NCBI GenBank assembly: GCA_964019425.1
Contig: OZ025816.1
Span: 62,001 to 126,000, forward strand
Origin: Flectonema sp. DT1601
Lineage: Eukaryota; Euglenozoa; Diplonemea; Diplonemida; Diplonemidae
Reading direction: 5' to 3'
Length of the DNA: 64,000 nucleotides
Part shown: positions 1-9,830 of the stretch, in pieces
How positions within the stretch are numbered: position 1 is the stretch's first letter
How the letters are laid out: each line of letters opens with the position of its first letter
Notes under the pieces: model-generated
The model's input: only the letters and a program-made list of their open reading frames with translations
What the model was told of the DNA's origin: nothing
Databases searched by the model: none
Position numbers and translations under genes: made by a program

Positions 1-861
1 CATTCATTATTTCAGGAAATCACTTTGTAAACCAACTCTTGGAATGAATTGCAATCACGACACAATGCAAAAGGGAGAAAGCGGGGAGAGAGAAGCTGTC
101 CAAACAGTTGAACAACTGATAACAAACTAATTTTTAATAATTAATTTGATTTCAGTATTCTTTAATAATATTACCAACAAGTCAGACATCAGAAGTACAG
201 CGATAATCAATTACGACTTACTTCACTTGAGTTGGTTTGGCAGCACTCAGTAGAATTTAAATAACTAAACAAGAAGAGCTTTCCTCAATAGTCTCTAAGA
301 ACTGAAGCGTTCAACTCACCCAAACCATACAAGGCCAAGGATACCATTGCATTGAAAAGCGGAAAAAAAAAGAATTAATATCAAAAAAAACAGAAATGTA
401 TAAAAAAAAGAACAAAAATGATGCCAATCAGAAAGCCATTTCAATTCATTCTGCTCAGCCTTTCAAACACAATTCAAAGCCTGTGATTTAGCCGCAAACG
501 TGACAATTTCTTTATATTTTAGCTTGGCGTCAATAATTGCTGCAAATAAAGCTATCAAGAAAAAAACATGTTTTGATACCTAACTTTGAACATCCGAGAA
601 CACGTTGGGTGGGACAACCTTTCCTAAAGAAAGAGTTGACTACAAAGAAATAAGTTTCGGCATTCGAAGGTTTGTAATCAAAACAAGAGTTACAGTCATC
701 ACATTTCAGCATTTAGTGTCGAAAGTATTTATATACGAAGTTTTCAAAAGTCGGTAACACGGAAAGAGAGCATTCTTAGTTTGAAAAATATTATGACACA
801 CACAACTCGTTCCCAAACTCAATAACAAATCTTCTTTAAACGTTTTCTGCATCAAATTACA
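1..861. other. Right part of a C-A type intergenic spacer
   Basis: AT-rich DNA downstream of A1 in the direction of transcription. The same sequence recurs at about 10500-11356, 14230-15098, 27560-28423 and 40780-41635. It contains an open frame of 60 codons (minus, 530-712) that I do not call a gene: the copy near 61318 has lost one base and the copy at 41304 has a replacement change. No RNA gene or mobile element is visible. Confidence 0.8.
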
Positions 862-2508
862 TCACATGGTTGGGTGGGCAGCACAAATAGTGCACGAGTT
901 TCCGATTCCATTTTGAGGACCCGCATTCCTCGGGCACCAGTCCTCCGCACAAACACCGTTCTTCCAGCTGCATCCCGAGGTCGCATCACACTCAGTGGCA
1001 TCGTTCGCATTCTGGCACGGCATAATCTGCGAAACTCCGAACACCACGAATTTCGAAAGGTCCGAGGTCAAGAAAGGAAGGTCGATCTCCTCACCCGAAG
1101 CGATTCTTCTTCTGAACGCAACCATCGAGTGCTCGAACCCGTCGTTGTTCTCCACGAACCTCGGTGCGCACGAACCCGCCTGCCATCCGTCCGACAACAA
1201 CGAAGCAGGGAGACCTCCGTTCTCGTTCTTGCAAGGTGGACACAGGTAGTGGGTCACGTAGATGTCACAAGGCTTGTCGTCACATGAGAACGGACACTTC
1301 ATTCTAATCGCTGATCCAGACACGAGGGTGTCAACTGAGAACGCCTGCACAACCTGTCCGTTCGTTTCAGTCAGGTACTTCGGAAGCTTTGTCAGCATCG
1401 CGTTCGTCCAAGCAGGCACACCAACAGAGACGTCGTTTCCGTCAAAGTCCACCGTGAATCCGTTCGGCTTGACGATCGAACCAGTCATAGGTGCGCTCGG
1501 TGGACACTGGTCGTGGAGAACAACTGCCTGAGAGATGTATCCGTTAGGCATGCACGCCTCAGCAATGTCTCCCCACTCGCACATGTATCCCTCGATGTCG
1601 TGAATTAGAGGGTAGTCGTTCCAAACTCCGTTACGGAGGAAGTGCGCGTAGTCCTCACCAGCGGTGTCGCAAATACCAGGACAGCGATTTCTGAATTCGT
1701 TAGGCTCCGATGACTTGAAGTTGTTGTACATTCCCGGCTCAGCAATCAAACCAGCTCTGTTCGACCTCTGTCTTCCGAACAGTGTTCCAAGTCCACCGCA
1801 AATCGCCGAGTCGCAAGGCTGAAACGTTGGCTGCAACACCCCCATCGGGCACGCAGTTCTCTCGAACCCGTCCACAGAGAGGTCGTATGGAGGACATCCT
1901 TCCGGTCCCACCACCCACCTCCACTCACGCTCCACACCGGCATCCGAAGCCCCCATCCAACCTCTTCCGGTCAGCTTCGACTCCGCGATGTTCTGTTCAT
2001 CCTGGCTCGTGATCGTCATCAGGTATCCCGGCAGTCCCAAGATGTCGTTGTCCCTGCTGGCACAAGAAATCTGTGCCTCCTGCCAGCTCCGTTCTCCTCT
2101 GAAGAAGTTGTAGAAGTGGTGGTTCTTTCTCGAAAACAAACCGTGCCCGTAGTTCAGGACTAACACCCTCTTTCCCACCCCAGCAGGTGTGAACACCACC
2201 GATGACAAAGCTCTTGCGTATTGCTCAATAGTCCGTTCACCTGAAAGCTGCATCTTATCTCCGCTGAAGTCCATCGTGATCCCGAGTCTTCGGCATCTAT
2301 TGCAGTTCAGAACGTCACCGGTGTGGAATCCTTCCTCGATGTGAACTGACGCCCCCTTGATCACCGTGTTGCAATCACAGTTTCCTGTGAAAGGAACGTC
2401 CGCGCATACTTGTCTGGGGAACGGTCTCAACGTCTCACCGACTGTGATCACCGCGTCCCCCAAGGCTGACGCAGCCATCAGTAGTATTCCGCTTACCGCA
2501 GTCTTCAT
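862..2508 (-). CDS. Secreted C-type lectin-like protein, subtype A (A1)
   Basis: A 548-residue protein predicted to be secreted and to bind glycans. Residues 1-17 are a signal peptide (KTAVSGILLMAASALG). Residues 20-120 resemble the cadherin-like beta domain of bacterial adhesins (GDVL, then QLSGERTIEQYARALSSVVF). Residues 130-314 form a C-type lectin domain: WMGA at 184-187, EPN at 268-270 (the mannose-type signature in this family), GED at 284-286, WND at 296-298, and C149 likely paired with C310. A loop with C276 and C280 sits between EPN and GED. Residues 325-495 are conserved and end in FRRR...GEEIDLPF, faintly like a DOMON domain. Residues 498-525 are a small tail with C-x-C-GCSW-C spacing. 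There is no C-terminal membrane segment. Subtype A is marked by RPFPRQVC at 28-35 and FFRGERS at 135-141. This copy has M222 and S267, unlike the other full A genes. The ATG gives a clean signal peptide; a longer frame in some copies would need a TTG start. Confidence 0.92.
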   Translation of the reverse strand: MKTAVSGILLMAASALGDAVITVGETLRPFPRQVCADVPFTGNCDCNTVIKGASVHIEEGFHTGDVLNCNRCRRLGITMDFSGDKMQLSGERTIEQYARALSSVVFTPAGVGKRVLVLNYGHGLFSRKNHHFYNFFRGERSWQEAQISCASRDNDILGLPGYLMTITSQDEQNIAESKLTGRGWMGASDAGVEREWRWVVGPEGCPPYDLSVDGFERTACPMGVLQPTFQPCDSAICGGLGTLFGRQRSNRAGLIAEPGMYNNFKSSEPNEFRNRCPGICDTAGEDYAHFLRNGVWNDYPLIHDIEGYMCEWGDIAEACMPNGYISQAVVLHDQCPPSAPMTGSIVKPNGFTVDFDGNDVSVGVPAWTNAMLTKLPKYLTETNGQVVQAFSVDTLVSGSAIRMKCPFSCDDKPCDIYVTHYLCPPCKNENGGLPASLLSDGWQAGSCAPRFVENNDGFEHSMVAFRRRIASGEEIDLPFLTSDLSKFVVFGVSQIMPCQNANDATECDATSGCSWKNGVCAEDWCPRNAGPQNGIGNSCTICAAHPTM

Positions 2509-2604
2509 TATTGTGATGTTTTTGTGTTGAAACTGAATGAAGAAGAAGATTGTTTTACATTTCCAATCACGACTACCAACAACTCATTGAGGGAGGAAAT
2601 TTAC
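2509..2604 (-). promoter_or_regulatory. Conserved 5' leader with pyrimidine tract and CAG acceptor
   Basis: On the minus strand the A1 start codon is preceded by a short leader (TTTCAACACAAAAACATC and following bases), and that by CTTCTTCTTCATTCAG, whose AG lies 25 nt upstream of the ATG. The block is repeated before almost every lectin gene, including both D genes and B-psi, at 25 or 26 nt. It looks like a 3' splice acceptor, either for a spliced leader or for a 72-nt 5'-UTR intron running from GTAAAT (2604) to CAG (2533). The GT is changed to GG before A3 and the AG to GG before A5, so the cis-intron reading is uncertain. It could instead be a promoter element. Confidence 0.5.
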
Positions 2605-2862
2605 GAGTTTCAGAAACCCGCAGTGTTGATGAAAAGGTTGCCAGGGAGGGTGTTCGCTCCGAAGATTAGTACTGCGGGATGCGAGGAATGAAATAGGCAA
2701 CGAGATATCAGTTAAATGCGTTGTACGGAAGAAAATTAAATTCCCTCGAAACACAACTTACACGGTACTCTTTCTGTCAAATGTGAGTGACTTTAAGATT
2801 AACAGGAACACGTCCGCAATGTTCACCAATTAATTGATGTGAAGTTAAAAGATACCAAACAA

Positions 2863-3057
2863 TTAAATAAAACCGTTTGATGATATTCTTAAAAAAATTT
2901 GATTACCCGACGGGTGGGAAATGGAAAGAATCAGGTGTGACAAAATGAGCAAGAAATAAATAAAAAGCTCATCATCTACGCAACAGAACAACATCTCCCG
3001 TGTAGACGATGACATACAACACAACTCACAAGTAAGGAAGTTGCACAAGCTAATCAT
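2863..3057 (-). CDS. Possible 64-aa small membrane protein upstream of A1
   Basis: An ATG-to-TAA frame of 64 codons whose end lies about 355 nt upstream of A1 on the same strand. The N-terminal part is cysteine-rich (CNFLTCELCC), and residues 32-47 (FIYFLLILSHLILSI) could span a membrane. It is open in all six copies upstream of A-type genes. Outside an A/T tract near the C-terminus, the four base differences I can find among copies (one in the 30425 copy, three in the 63525 copy) are all synonymous. Inside the tract (residues 54-58) there are replacements but no frame loss. This is suggestive of a real protein but rests on few differences. I recognise no family. The alternative is a non-coding leader copied with the array. 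Confidence 0.35.
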   Translation of the reverse strand: MISLCNFLTCELCCMSSSTREMLFCCVDDELFIYFLLILSHLILSISHPSGNQIFLRISSNGFI

Positions 3058-3299
3058 TTTTATTTAAAATACCCTATTTCATCTTTAGAAAAATAAAGAA
3101 AAACCCTCCTCCCGAGAAATAGGAAGAGGAAGTAAGTTAGATAGATAAGGAAGTTGTACTTCATTAACTAGTATTAGCAAAAATAATAAAAAAAGGAATT
3201 TTAATTTAATAAAGAAACAGACCAGGACATCAAACTTTTCTTCCGACCAAACCCATTCAATGTCCAGCACTCTTCTTTATTAGTTGGTTGGTCAGTTAG

Positions 3300-3412
3300 G
3301 AATTTTTGTTTAGTTAACCCGCAGCAAGGACCCAATCGCAAGGAACGTAGTTTCATAGCTTCGGCGATTCCCAGCTCGCTCCTTGCCCAGAGGCTAACAG
3401 GTTGAAAAAAAT
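3300..3412. repeat. SINE-like short dispersed repeat, member 1
   Basis: The core 3318-3358 (CCCGCAGCAAGGACCCAATC, then GTAGTTTCATAG) matches the 49730-49869 insertion, which has a target duplication, and more weakly the 19983-20211 segment. The limits of this member are approximate. The equivalent spacer at about 44066 lacks it as part of a larger gap. Confidence 0.5.
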
Positions 3413-4371
3413 ATATAAAAGGGAAATGGGAGGGGGGAAGGTGAAAAAAAAATAAGAAATCTTTTTAATTCCATATACAGCATCTCTCTTTGTAAGGCCG
3501 ACCATTTGTTCGGAACCCTAACTCGTCCAAATCATTGTAATTGTACTGCGTAGGTCTTGCAGAAAACAATAAACCAGAAGTTTATTATTTTACGTCTTCT
3601 TCAAAATAAAAAAGAATTCAAAGAAAAACAGGAACACGAGACTCTCGAACTCATCAGTTTCTTCACCAGCAAATTGAAAAAATATAACAAATGCTGAAAT
3701 ATTTTTAAAAAAATAAAAAACTTATTCTCGAAAAAATAGTTGTAATTCTCCTCTTGTCAAGAAACGAGAAGAGAAGCACAAACAGTACAACTTTAAGCAG
3801 AAAAAACAACTCAACTTCTAATATACTTTTAATGATGTGCTCGTGTACACATCTTTGCGGGTTTGCACATGTTTTATTTTTTCTCCTCTTCAATCGAACA
3901 AGACTGTTATCTGGTGAAACCGTAAAGCCCAAAGAGGAGGACTACACGAGCTGTCAAACTTGTAATTTATTTGTTGAGTTTACTTAAAAGAAAAAGAGAA
4001 CAATTGAGAAAGAAAGGAAATTCCAATACCACAGAGCATTAGTATACAAAAATTGTTGTGTTAAAATTCGAAAACATAAAAACTGCCACACTCAATGAAA
4101 ACGAAGCCCAACAAACCTCGTAATCGGCGAAGAGACGATTGCTATTTGAAATGCTTCCTCAACACACGTGTTGTTGTTTTATGAGGTTGGCTGAACGTAT
4201 GATCCAAAATAGGCAGTCAAGAAATAAGGCAACAAGCCATCTACACACGAGGCTTATTATTAAATGGTTCTTTTTAAATAAAAGACAACAAGGGAAAGAG
4301 AGCAAGCGAAAAAAAGAACCAAGGCACCTTCATTCAGAAAGGAATTTGTTTTGTTTGAAAAAAAAGAGGAG

Positions 4372-4399
4372 GAAATAATTAACGTCGGTTAATTATTTC
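4372..4399. repeat. Perfect 12-bp hairpin in A-B spacer
   Basis: GAAATAATTAAC, loop GTCG, GTTAATTATTTC: a perfect 12-bp inverted repeat with a four-base loop. It is unchanged at 31635-31662 and 44713-44740, although the flanking A-run varies in length. Its role is unknown; it could be a transcript 3'-end, processing or protein-binding signal. Confidence 0.7.
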
Positions 4400-5193
4400 G
4401 TTCCTGCCGGGGGTTGGGAGTCAAGCAATGCGAGAACGTCTTTGTCGTTCCCAGTTATTCAAATAAGAAACCACTCAACACAACAAGGATGTCAAGCATG
4501 CCAAGTGTACTTCAGAGTGTATTCAATTTGTAACCTTTCACATTTACATCGCTTTTCAAAAGTTCACACAAAATAATTTTGACTGGGAATGGGAATGAGG
4601 GAATCTCGCCAGTCTCACGTTGCAAATATATTTATTAATTATTTTTCATTTTTTTTTTTCTATTTTTCCTGTGCCAATTGACACACAAAACGAACACATA
4701 ATTTCAATTACTAAGAAACGGTAGTGACTTAACCGATATCAAAGTGTTTAATCTCTTATTATATCAAATAGAAGGCTAGCCTTACACGATAAGTAGAAGG
4801 AACAGGTACTGTTGGTCTAGACTCCAAATAGTTGTCTCGCTGAACATCAAAAGCAGAGAGCGATGTGAATGTGAGGAGTCCTCAGAGAGAACCAATCACA
4901 CTCAAAAGTTCTTCCATCATCCAAAGACAACAACGGAGGGAATGAGTTTTCAGTAAAAGTCCCCCAGAGCGTACAACACGGCGGTCGTCACGAAGTGAAT
5001 CTCTGATCGAGCAAAACATAATTTTATTTTTTCATTCATTGTTTGTTAACTTACATGATCTTCAGAAGTCTGTACCACAAATGATACATCTTTTGTTATA
5101 TCCCTTCCACGACAGACAAGATAATCATGTTGTTAGTAAGGCAAGAGTCAGAATGACAAGGAAATCATTTAATATCAAGAAACCACAACCACA

Positions 5194-6840
5194 TCACATG
5201 GTTGGGTGAACAGCACAAATAGTGCACGAGTTTCCGTTTCCATTTTGAGGACCCGCATTCCTCGGGCACCAGTCCTCCGCACAAACACCGTTCTTCCAGC
5301 TGCATCCCGAGGTCGCATCACACTCAGTGGCATCGTTCGCATTCTGGCACGGCATGATCTGCGAAACTCCGAACACCACGAATTTCGAAAGGTCCGAGGT
5401 CAAGAAAGGAAGGTCGATCTCCTCACCCGAAGCGATTCTTCTTCTGAACGCAACCATCGAGTGCTCGAACCCGTCGTTGTTCTCCATGAACCTCGGTGCG
5501 CACGAACCCGCCTGCCATCCGTCCGACAACAACGAAGCAGGGAGACCTCCGTTCTCGTTCTTGCAAGGTGGACACAGGTAGTGGGTCACGTAGATGTCAC
5601 AAGGCTTGTCGTCACATGAGAACGGACACTTCATTCTAATCGCTGATCCAGACACGAGCGTGTCAACTGAGAACGCCTGCACAACCTGTCCGTTCGTTTC
5701 AGTCAGGTACTTCGGAAGCTTTGTCAGCATCGCGTTCGTCCAAGCAGGCATACCAACAGTCACGTCGTTTCCGTCAAAGTCCACCGTGAATCCGTTCGGC
5801 CTGATGATCGAAGCACTCACAGGTGCGCTCGGTGGGCAAGTATCGTGGAGAACAACTGCCTGCGACAACTGACTGCTCGGCATGCAGGACTCAGCAATGT
5901 CTCCCCACTCGCACATGTATCCCTCGATGTCGTGAATTAGAGGGTAGTCGTTCCAAACTCCGTCCGAGTAGAAGTGTGCGTAGTCCTCACCAGCGGTGGT
6001 GCAAAGACCTGGACAAGGGCTTCTGAATTCGTTAGGCTCGTTTGACTTGAAGTTGTTGTACATTCCCGGCTCAGCAATTATACCAGGTCTGTCTGACCTT
6101 TGTCTTCCGAACAGTGTTCCAAGTCCACCGCAAATCGCCGAGTCGCAAGGCTGAAACGTTGGCTGCAACACCCCCAACGGGCACGCAGTCCTCTCGAACC
6201 CGTCCACAGAGAGGTCGTATGGAGGACATCCTTCCGGTCCCACCACCCACCTCCACTCACGCTCCACACCGGCATCCGAAGCCCCCATCCAACCCCTTCC
6301 GGTCAGCTTCGACTCCGCGATGTTCTGCTCCTCCTGGCTCGTGATCGTCATCAGGTATCCCGGCAGTCCCAAGATGTCGTTGTCCCTGCTGGCACAAGAA
6401 ATCTGTGCCTCCTGCCAGCTCATCTTTCCACTAAAAAAGCTGTAGAAGTGGTGGTTCTTTCTCGAAAACAAACCGTGCCCGTAGTTCAGGACTAACACCC
6501 TGCTTCCCACCCCAGCAGGTGTGAACACGACCGATGACAAAGCAGTTGCGTATTGCTCAATAGTCCGTTCACCTGAAAGCTGCATCTTGTCCCCGCTGAA
6601 GTCGACGGTAATCCCGAGACTCGAGCACTTAGTGCAGCTCAGAACATCACCGCTGTGGAATCCTTCCTCGATGTGAACCGCAGCTCCCTTGATCACCGTG
6701 TTGCAATCACAGCTTCCCGTGAAGGGAATGTTCACGCAATTCTGGTTCGGGAACGGCTTCAGCGTCTCACCGACTTTGATCACCGCGTCCCCCAAGGCTG
6801 ACGCAGCCATCAGTAGTATTCCGCTTACCGCAGTCTTCAT
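5194..6840 (-). CDS. Secreted C-type lectin-like protein, subtype B (B1)
   Basis: 548 residues with the same domain order as A1. Subtype B is marked by KPFPNQNCVNIPFTGSCDC after the signal peptide, V79 in place of M79, SFFSGKMS at the start of the lectin domain and SSQLSQ after it. The lectin pocket reads FKSNEPNEF, a CPGLC loop, then FYSDGVWNDYP, so the residues flanking EPN and WND differ from A1 while the motifs themselves are kept. This copy has DVTVGM and FMENN in the conserved region and ends NCAVHPTM-like (ICAVHPTM). It lies between an A-B spacer on its downstream side and a B-C spacer upstream. Nothing suggests damage. Secretion and glycan binding are predicted from family features only. 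Confidence 0.92.
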   Translation of the reverse strand: MKTAVSGILLMAASALGDAVIKVGETLKPFPNQNCVNIPFTGSCDCNTVIKGAAVHIEEGFHSGDVLSCTKCSSLGITVDFSGDKMQLSGERTIEQYATALSSVVFTPAGVGSRVLVLNYGHGLFSRKNHHFYSFFSGKMSWQEAQISCASRDNDILGLPGYLMTITSQEEQNIAESKLTGRGWMGASDAGVEREWRWVVGPEGCPPYDLSVDGFERTACPLGVLQPTFQPCDSAICGGLGTLFGRQRSDRPGIIAEPGMYNNFKSNEPNEFRSPCPGLCTTAGEDYAHFYSDGVWNDYPLIHDIEGYMCEWGDIAESCMPSSQLSQAVVLHDTCPPSAPVSASIIRPNGFTVDFDGNDVTVGMPAWTNAMLTKLPKYLTETNGQVVQAFSVDTLVSGSAIRMKCPFSCDDKPCDIYVTHYLCPPCKNENGGLPASLLSDGWQAGSCAPRFMENNDGFEHSMVAFRRRIASGEEIDLPFLTSDLSKFVVFGVSQIMPCQNANDATECDATSGCSWKNGVCAEDWCPRNAGPQNGNGNSCTICAVHPTM

Positions 6841-8183
6841 TATTGTGATGTTTTTGTGTTGAAACTGAATGAAGAAGAAGATTGTTTTACATTTCCAATC
6901 ACGACTACCAACAACTCATTGAGGGAGGAAAATTACGCCGCAAAGATGATGAATTGTAGAAGAGGGGGTTCGCTCCGAAAATTAGTACTGCGGATTGCGA
7001 GAAGAAAGGAAAGAAGCGACCAACCAACTAACTACGGAGCATCGACTAATCTCCACAGTGTTGAAAGGGAAGATTCGAGCAACGTGTGTTGACAGCATTA
7101 CTACAACATTCAAACAAGGAAGTTGGCAACGATGATAAAAGTTTTTGAATGTCCAAAGAAAATAGCTAGTTGGAATTATGAAATAAAAAATCAGATTTCA
7201 CAACAAGCAAGAATCCAAATATTCCGTTCCCCAAACGGGAACTTCTCTTTGTTTTTTTTCACATCATTCATTATTTCAGGAAATCACTTTGTAAACCAAC
7301 TCTTGGAATGAATTGCAATCACGACACAATGCAAAAGGGAGAAAGCGGGGAGAGAGAAGCCGTCCAAACAGTTGAACAACTGACAACAAACTAATTTTTA
7401 ATAATTAATTTCATTTCAGTATTCTTTAATAATATTACCAACAAGTCAGACATCAGAAGTACAGCGATAATCAATTACGACTTACTTCACTTGAGTTGGT
7501 TTGGCAGCACTCAGTAGAATTTAAATAACTAAACAAGAAAGCTTTCCTCAATAGTCTCTAAGAGCTGAAGCGTTCAACTCACGCAAGCCATTCAAGGCCA
7601 AGGATACCATTGCATTGAAAAGCAGAAATCTCAAATATCAAAACAAAAAATATGTAACAAAACAGAAAAAAAAAACCAAGAAAAAAATGAGGGTTCCAAA
7701 ATTCCGACACTTGACCAACGAATTCGACCAAGTGACAAAATAAGAAAGTAAAAAATGATGCCAATCAGAAAGATATTTCAATTCATTCTGCTCAGCCTGT
7801 CAAAAACATTCCAAAGCCTGTGATTTAACCGCAAACGTGTTAATTTCTTACTATCTCAGCTTAAAAGGCAGCAATAATTGCTCCAACAAAACGAATTAAG
7901 AAAATGGGAAAATGTTTTGATACCTAACTTTGAACATCCGAGAACACGTTTCGTGAGATTCATATAAGTAAGTCTTGGGCATTCAAAGGTTGGTAAGCAA
8001 ATCAAGATTTACGGTCATCACTTCGATTCAGCATTTAGTGTGGAAATTATTAACAAACGTAGTTTTCAAAGTCGGTAACGTAGAGAGAGAGAGAGAGAGA
8101 GAAACTGAATTTAGAAAGAATCCAGTTGCACAAACAACGCTCTCCCAAACAAATTCACATAAAAGTTACTGTATGAAATTACA
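6841..8183. other. B-C type intergenic spacer
   Basis: AT-rich spacer between B1 and C1, also found at 34103-35458, 37106-38467 and, in part, 47182-48160 and 57120-58276. It begins with the conserved 5' leader of B1. The plus-strand frame at 7123-7311 differs between copies by replacement changes (P/L/S in one codon, R/H in another), so it is not supported as a gene. No RNA gene is seen. Confidence 0.8.
8082..8102. repeat. (GA)n microsatellite downstream of C1
   Basis: A GA run whose length differs between the equivalent sites near 35364, 38366 and 58174, as expected of replication slippage. Confidence 0.85.
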
Positions 8184-9830
8184 TCACATGGTTGGGTGAG
8201 CAGCACAAATAGTGCACGAGTTTCCGTTTCCATTTTGAGGACCCGCATTCTTCGGGCACCAGTCCTCCGCACAAACACCGTTCTTCCAGCTGCATCCCGA
8301 GGTCGCCCCACACTCATTGGCATCGTTCGCATTCTGGCACGGCATGATCTGTGAAACTCCGAACACCACGAATTTCGAAAGGTCCGAGGTCAAGAAAGGA
8401 AGGTCGATCTCCTCACCCGAAGCGATTCTTCTTCTGAACGCAACCATCGAGTGCTCGAACCCGTCGTTGTTCTCCATGAACTTCGGTGAGCACGAACCCG
8501 CCTGCCATCCGTCCGACAACAACGAAGCAGGGAGACCTCCGTTCTCGTTCTTGCAAGGTGGACACAGGTAGTGGGTCACGTAGATGTCACAAGGCTTGTC
8601 GTCACATGAGAACGGACACTTCATTCTAATCGCTGATCCAGACACGAGCGTGTCAACTGAGAACGCCTGCACAACCTGTCCGTTCGTTTCAGTCAGGTAC
8701 TTCGGAAGCTTTGTCAGCATCGCGTTCGTCCAAGCAGGCATACCAACAGTCACGTCGTTTCCGTCAAAGTCCACCGTGAATCCGTTCGGCCTGATGATCG
8801 AACCAGTCACAGGTGCGCTCGGTGGGCAAGTGTCGTGGAGAACAACTGCCTGAGAGATGTATCCGTTAGGCATGCACGCCTCAGCAATGTCTCCCCACTC
8901 GCACATGTATCCCTCGATGTTGTGTTCCAGTGGGTAGTCGTTCCAAACTCCGTCGCGGTAGAAGTGCGCGTAGTCCTCACCAGCGGTGTCGCAAAGACCA
9001 GGACAGCGATTTCTGAATTCGTTAGGCTCCGATGACTTGAAGTTGTTGTACATTCCCGGCTCAGCAATCAAACCAGGTCTGTTCGACCTCTGTATTCCGA
9101 ACAGCGTTCCAAGTCCACCGCAAATCGCCGAGTCGCAAGGCTGAAAAGTTGGCTGCAACACCCCCATCGGGCACGCAGTTCTCTCGAACCCGTCCACAGA
9201 GAGGTCGTATGGAGGACATCCTTCCGGTCCCACCACCCACCTCCACTCACGCTCCACACCGGCATCCGAAGCCCCCATCCAACCTCTTCCGGTCAGCTTC
9301 GACTCCGCGATGTTCTGCTCCTCCTGGCTCGTGATCGTCATCAGGTATCCCGGCAGTCCCAAGATGTCGTTGTCCCTGTTGGAACAAGAAATCTGTGCCT
9401 CCTGCCAGCTCAGCTTTCCACCGAAGTAGTTGTAGAAGTGGTGGTTCTTTCTCGAAAACAAACCGTGTCCGTAGTTCAGCACCATCAACCTCCCTCCAAC
9501 ACCAGCAGGTGTGAACACCACCGATGACAAAGCAGTTGCGTATTGCTCAATAGTGTGTGCACCCGAAAGCTGCATCTTGTCCCCGCTGAAGTCACAAGTG
9601 ATCCCGAGACTCGAGCACTTAGTGCAGCTCAGAACATCACCGCTGTGGAATCCTTCCTCGATGTGAACCGCAGCCCCTCTGATCACCGTGTTGCAATCAC
9701 AGCTTCCCGTGAAAGGAACATTTGCGCAATTCTGGTTCGGGAATGGCTTCATCGTCTCACCGACTTTGATCACCGCGTCCCCCAAGGCTGACGCAGCCAT
9801 CAGTAGTATTCCGCTTACCGCAGTCTTCAT
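8184..9830 (-). CDS. Secreted C-type lectin-like protein, subtype C (C1)
   Basis: 548 residues with the same architecture. Subtype C is marked by an extra cysteine at residue 79 (GITCDF), by RGAA in the N-terminal domain, SGAHTIEQ in place of SGERTIEQ, GGRLMVLNYGHG, and NYFGGKLS at the start of the lectin domain. The pocket reads FKSSEPNEF, CPGLC loop, FYRDGVWNDYPLEHN. This copy has FGIQRSNRPG and SIIRPNG. Its C-terminal part carries CSPKFMENN, ANECGATSG and CPKNAGPQ, shared with C2 and C3 but not with C4. The frame can be extended 25 codons upstream only from a TTG, through the pyrimidine tract, so I keep the ATG at 9830. Confidence 0.92.
   Translation of the reverse strand: MKTAVSGILLMAASALGDAVIKVGETMKPFPNQNCANVPFTGSCDCNTVIRGAAVHIEEGFHSGDVLSCTKCSSLGITCDFSGDKMQLSGAHTIEQYATALSSVVFTPAGVGGRLMVLNYGHGLFSRKNHHFYNYFGGKLSWQEAQISCSNRDNDILGLPGYLMTITSQEEQNIAESKLTGRGWMGASDAGVEREWRWVVGPEGCPPYDLSVDGFERTACPMGVLQPTFQPCDSAICGGLGTLFGIQRSNRPGLIAEPGMYNNFKSSEPNEFRNRCPGLCDTAGEDYAHFYRDGVWNDYPLEHNIEGYMCEWGDIAEACMPNGYISQAVVLHDTCPPSAPVTGSIIRPNGFTVDFDGNDVTVGMPAWTNAMLTKLPKYLTETNGQVVQAFSVDTLVSGSAIRMKCPFSCDDKPCDIYVTHYLCPPCKNENGGLPASLLSDGWQAGSCSPKFMENNDGFEHSMVAFRRRIASGEEIDLPFLTSDLSKFVVFGVSQIMPCQNANDANECGATSGCSWKNGVCAEDWCPKNAGPQNGNGNSCTICAAHPTM

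Larger units (their letters stand above)
2605..5193. other. A-B type intergenic spacer, longest version
   Basis: This AT-rich spacer between A1 and B1 recurs at 30071-32455 and 43283-45534, and truncated at 12466-13293 and 16746-17438. It holds the 64-codon minus ORF, a SINE-like segment and a perfect hairpin, all listed separately. The 30071 copy lacks about 300 bp matching 3724-4022. The 43283 copy lacks about 380 bp that include the SINE-like segment, and about 70 bp near 44681. Other open frames here (minus 3705-3932, plus 3754-3987, plus 4139-4378) vanish or change length between copies and look like chance. Confidence 0.8.

Noticed and set aside
165-180. TAATATTAC, the rolling-circle origin motif of geminivirus-like elements, in the spacers
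   Set aside because: There is no flanking stem and no replication gene. It sits in AT-rich DNA and is copied with the spacer.
325-500. A confident DOMON assignment for lectin residues 325-495
   Set aside because: Only the closing FRRR...GEEIDLPF segment resembles the family. I mention it as a faint similarity; the positions given here are residue numbers.
530-712. 60-codon minus ORF in C-A spacers
   Set aside because: It has a replacement change at 41304-41486 and a one-base loss near 61318, so there is no sign of constraint.
874-1287. Plus-strand open frames of 84 to 137 codons opposite the lectin genes in every copy
   Set aside because: They repeat only because the lectin coding DNA repeats. 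Their differences follow lectin codon positions, and they contain no recognisable domain.
7123-7311. 62-codon plus ORF in B-C spacers
   Set aside because: The base differences I compared among the five copies change amino acids, as expected of non-coding DNA.
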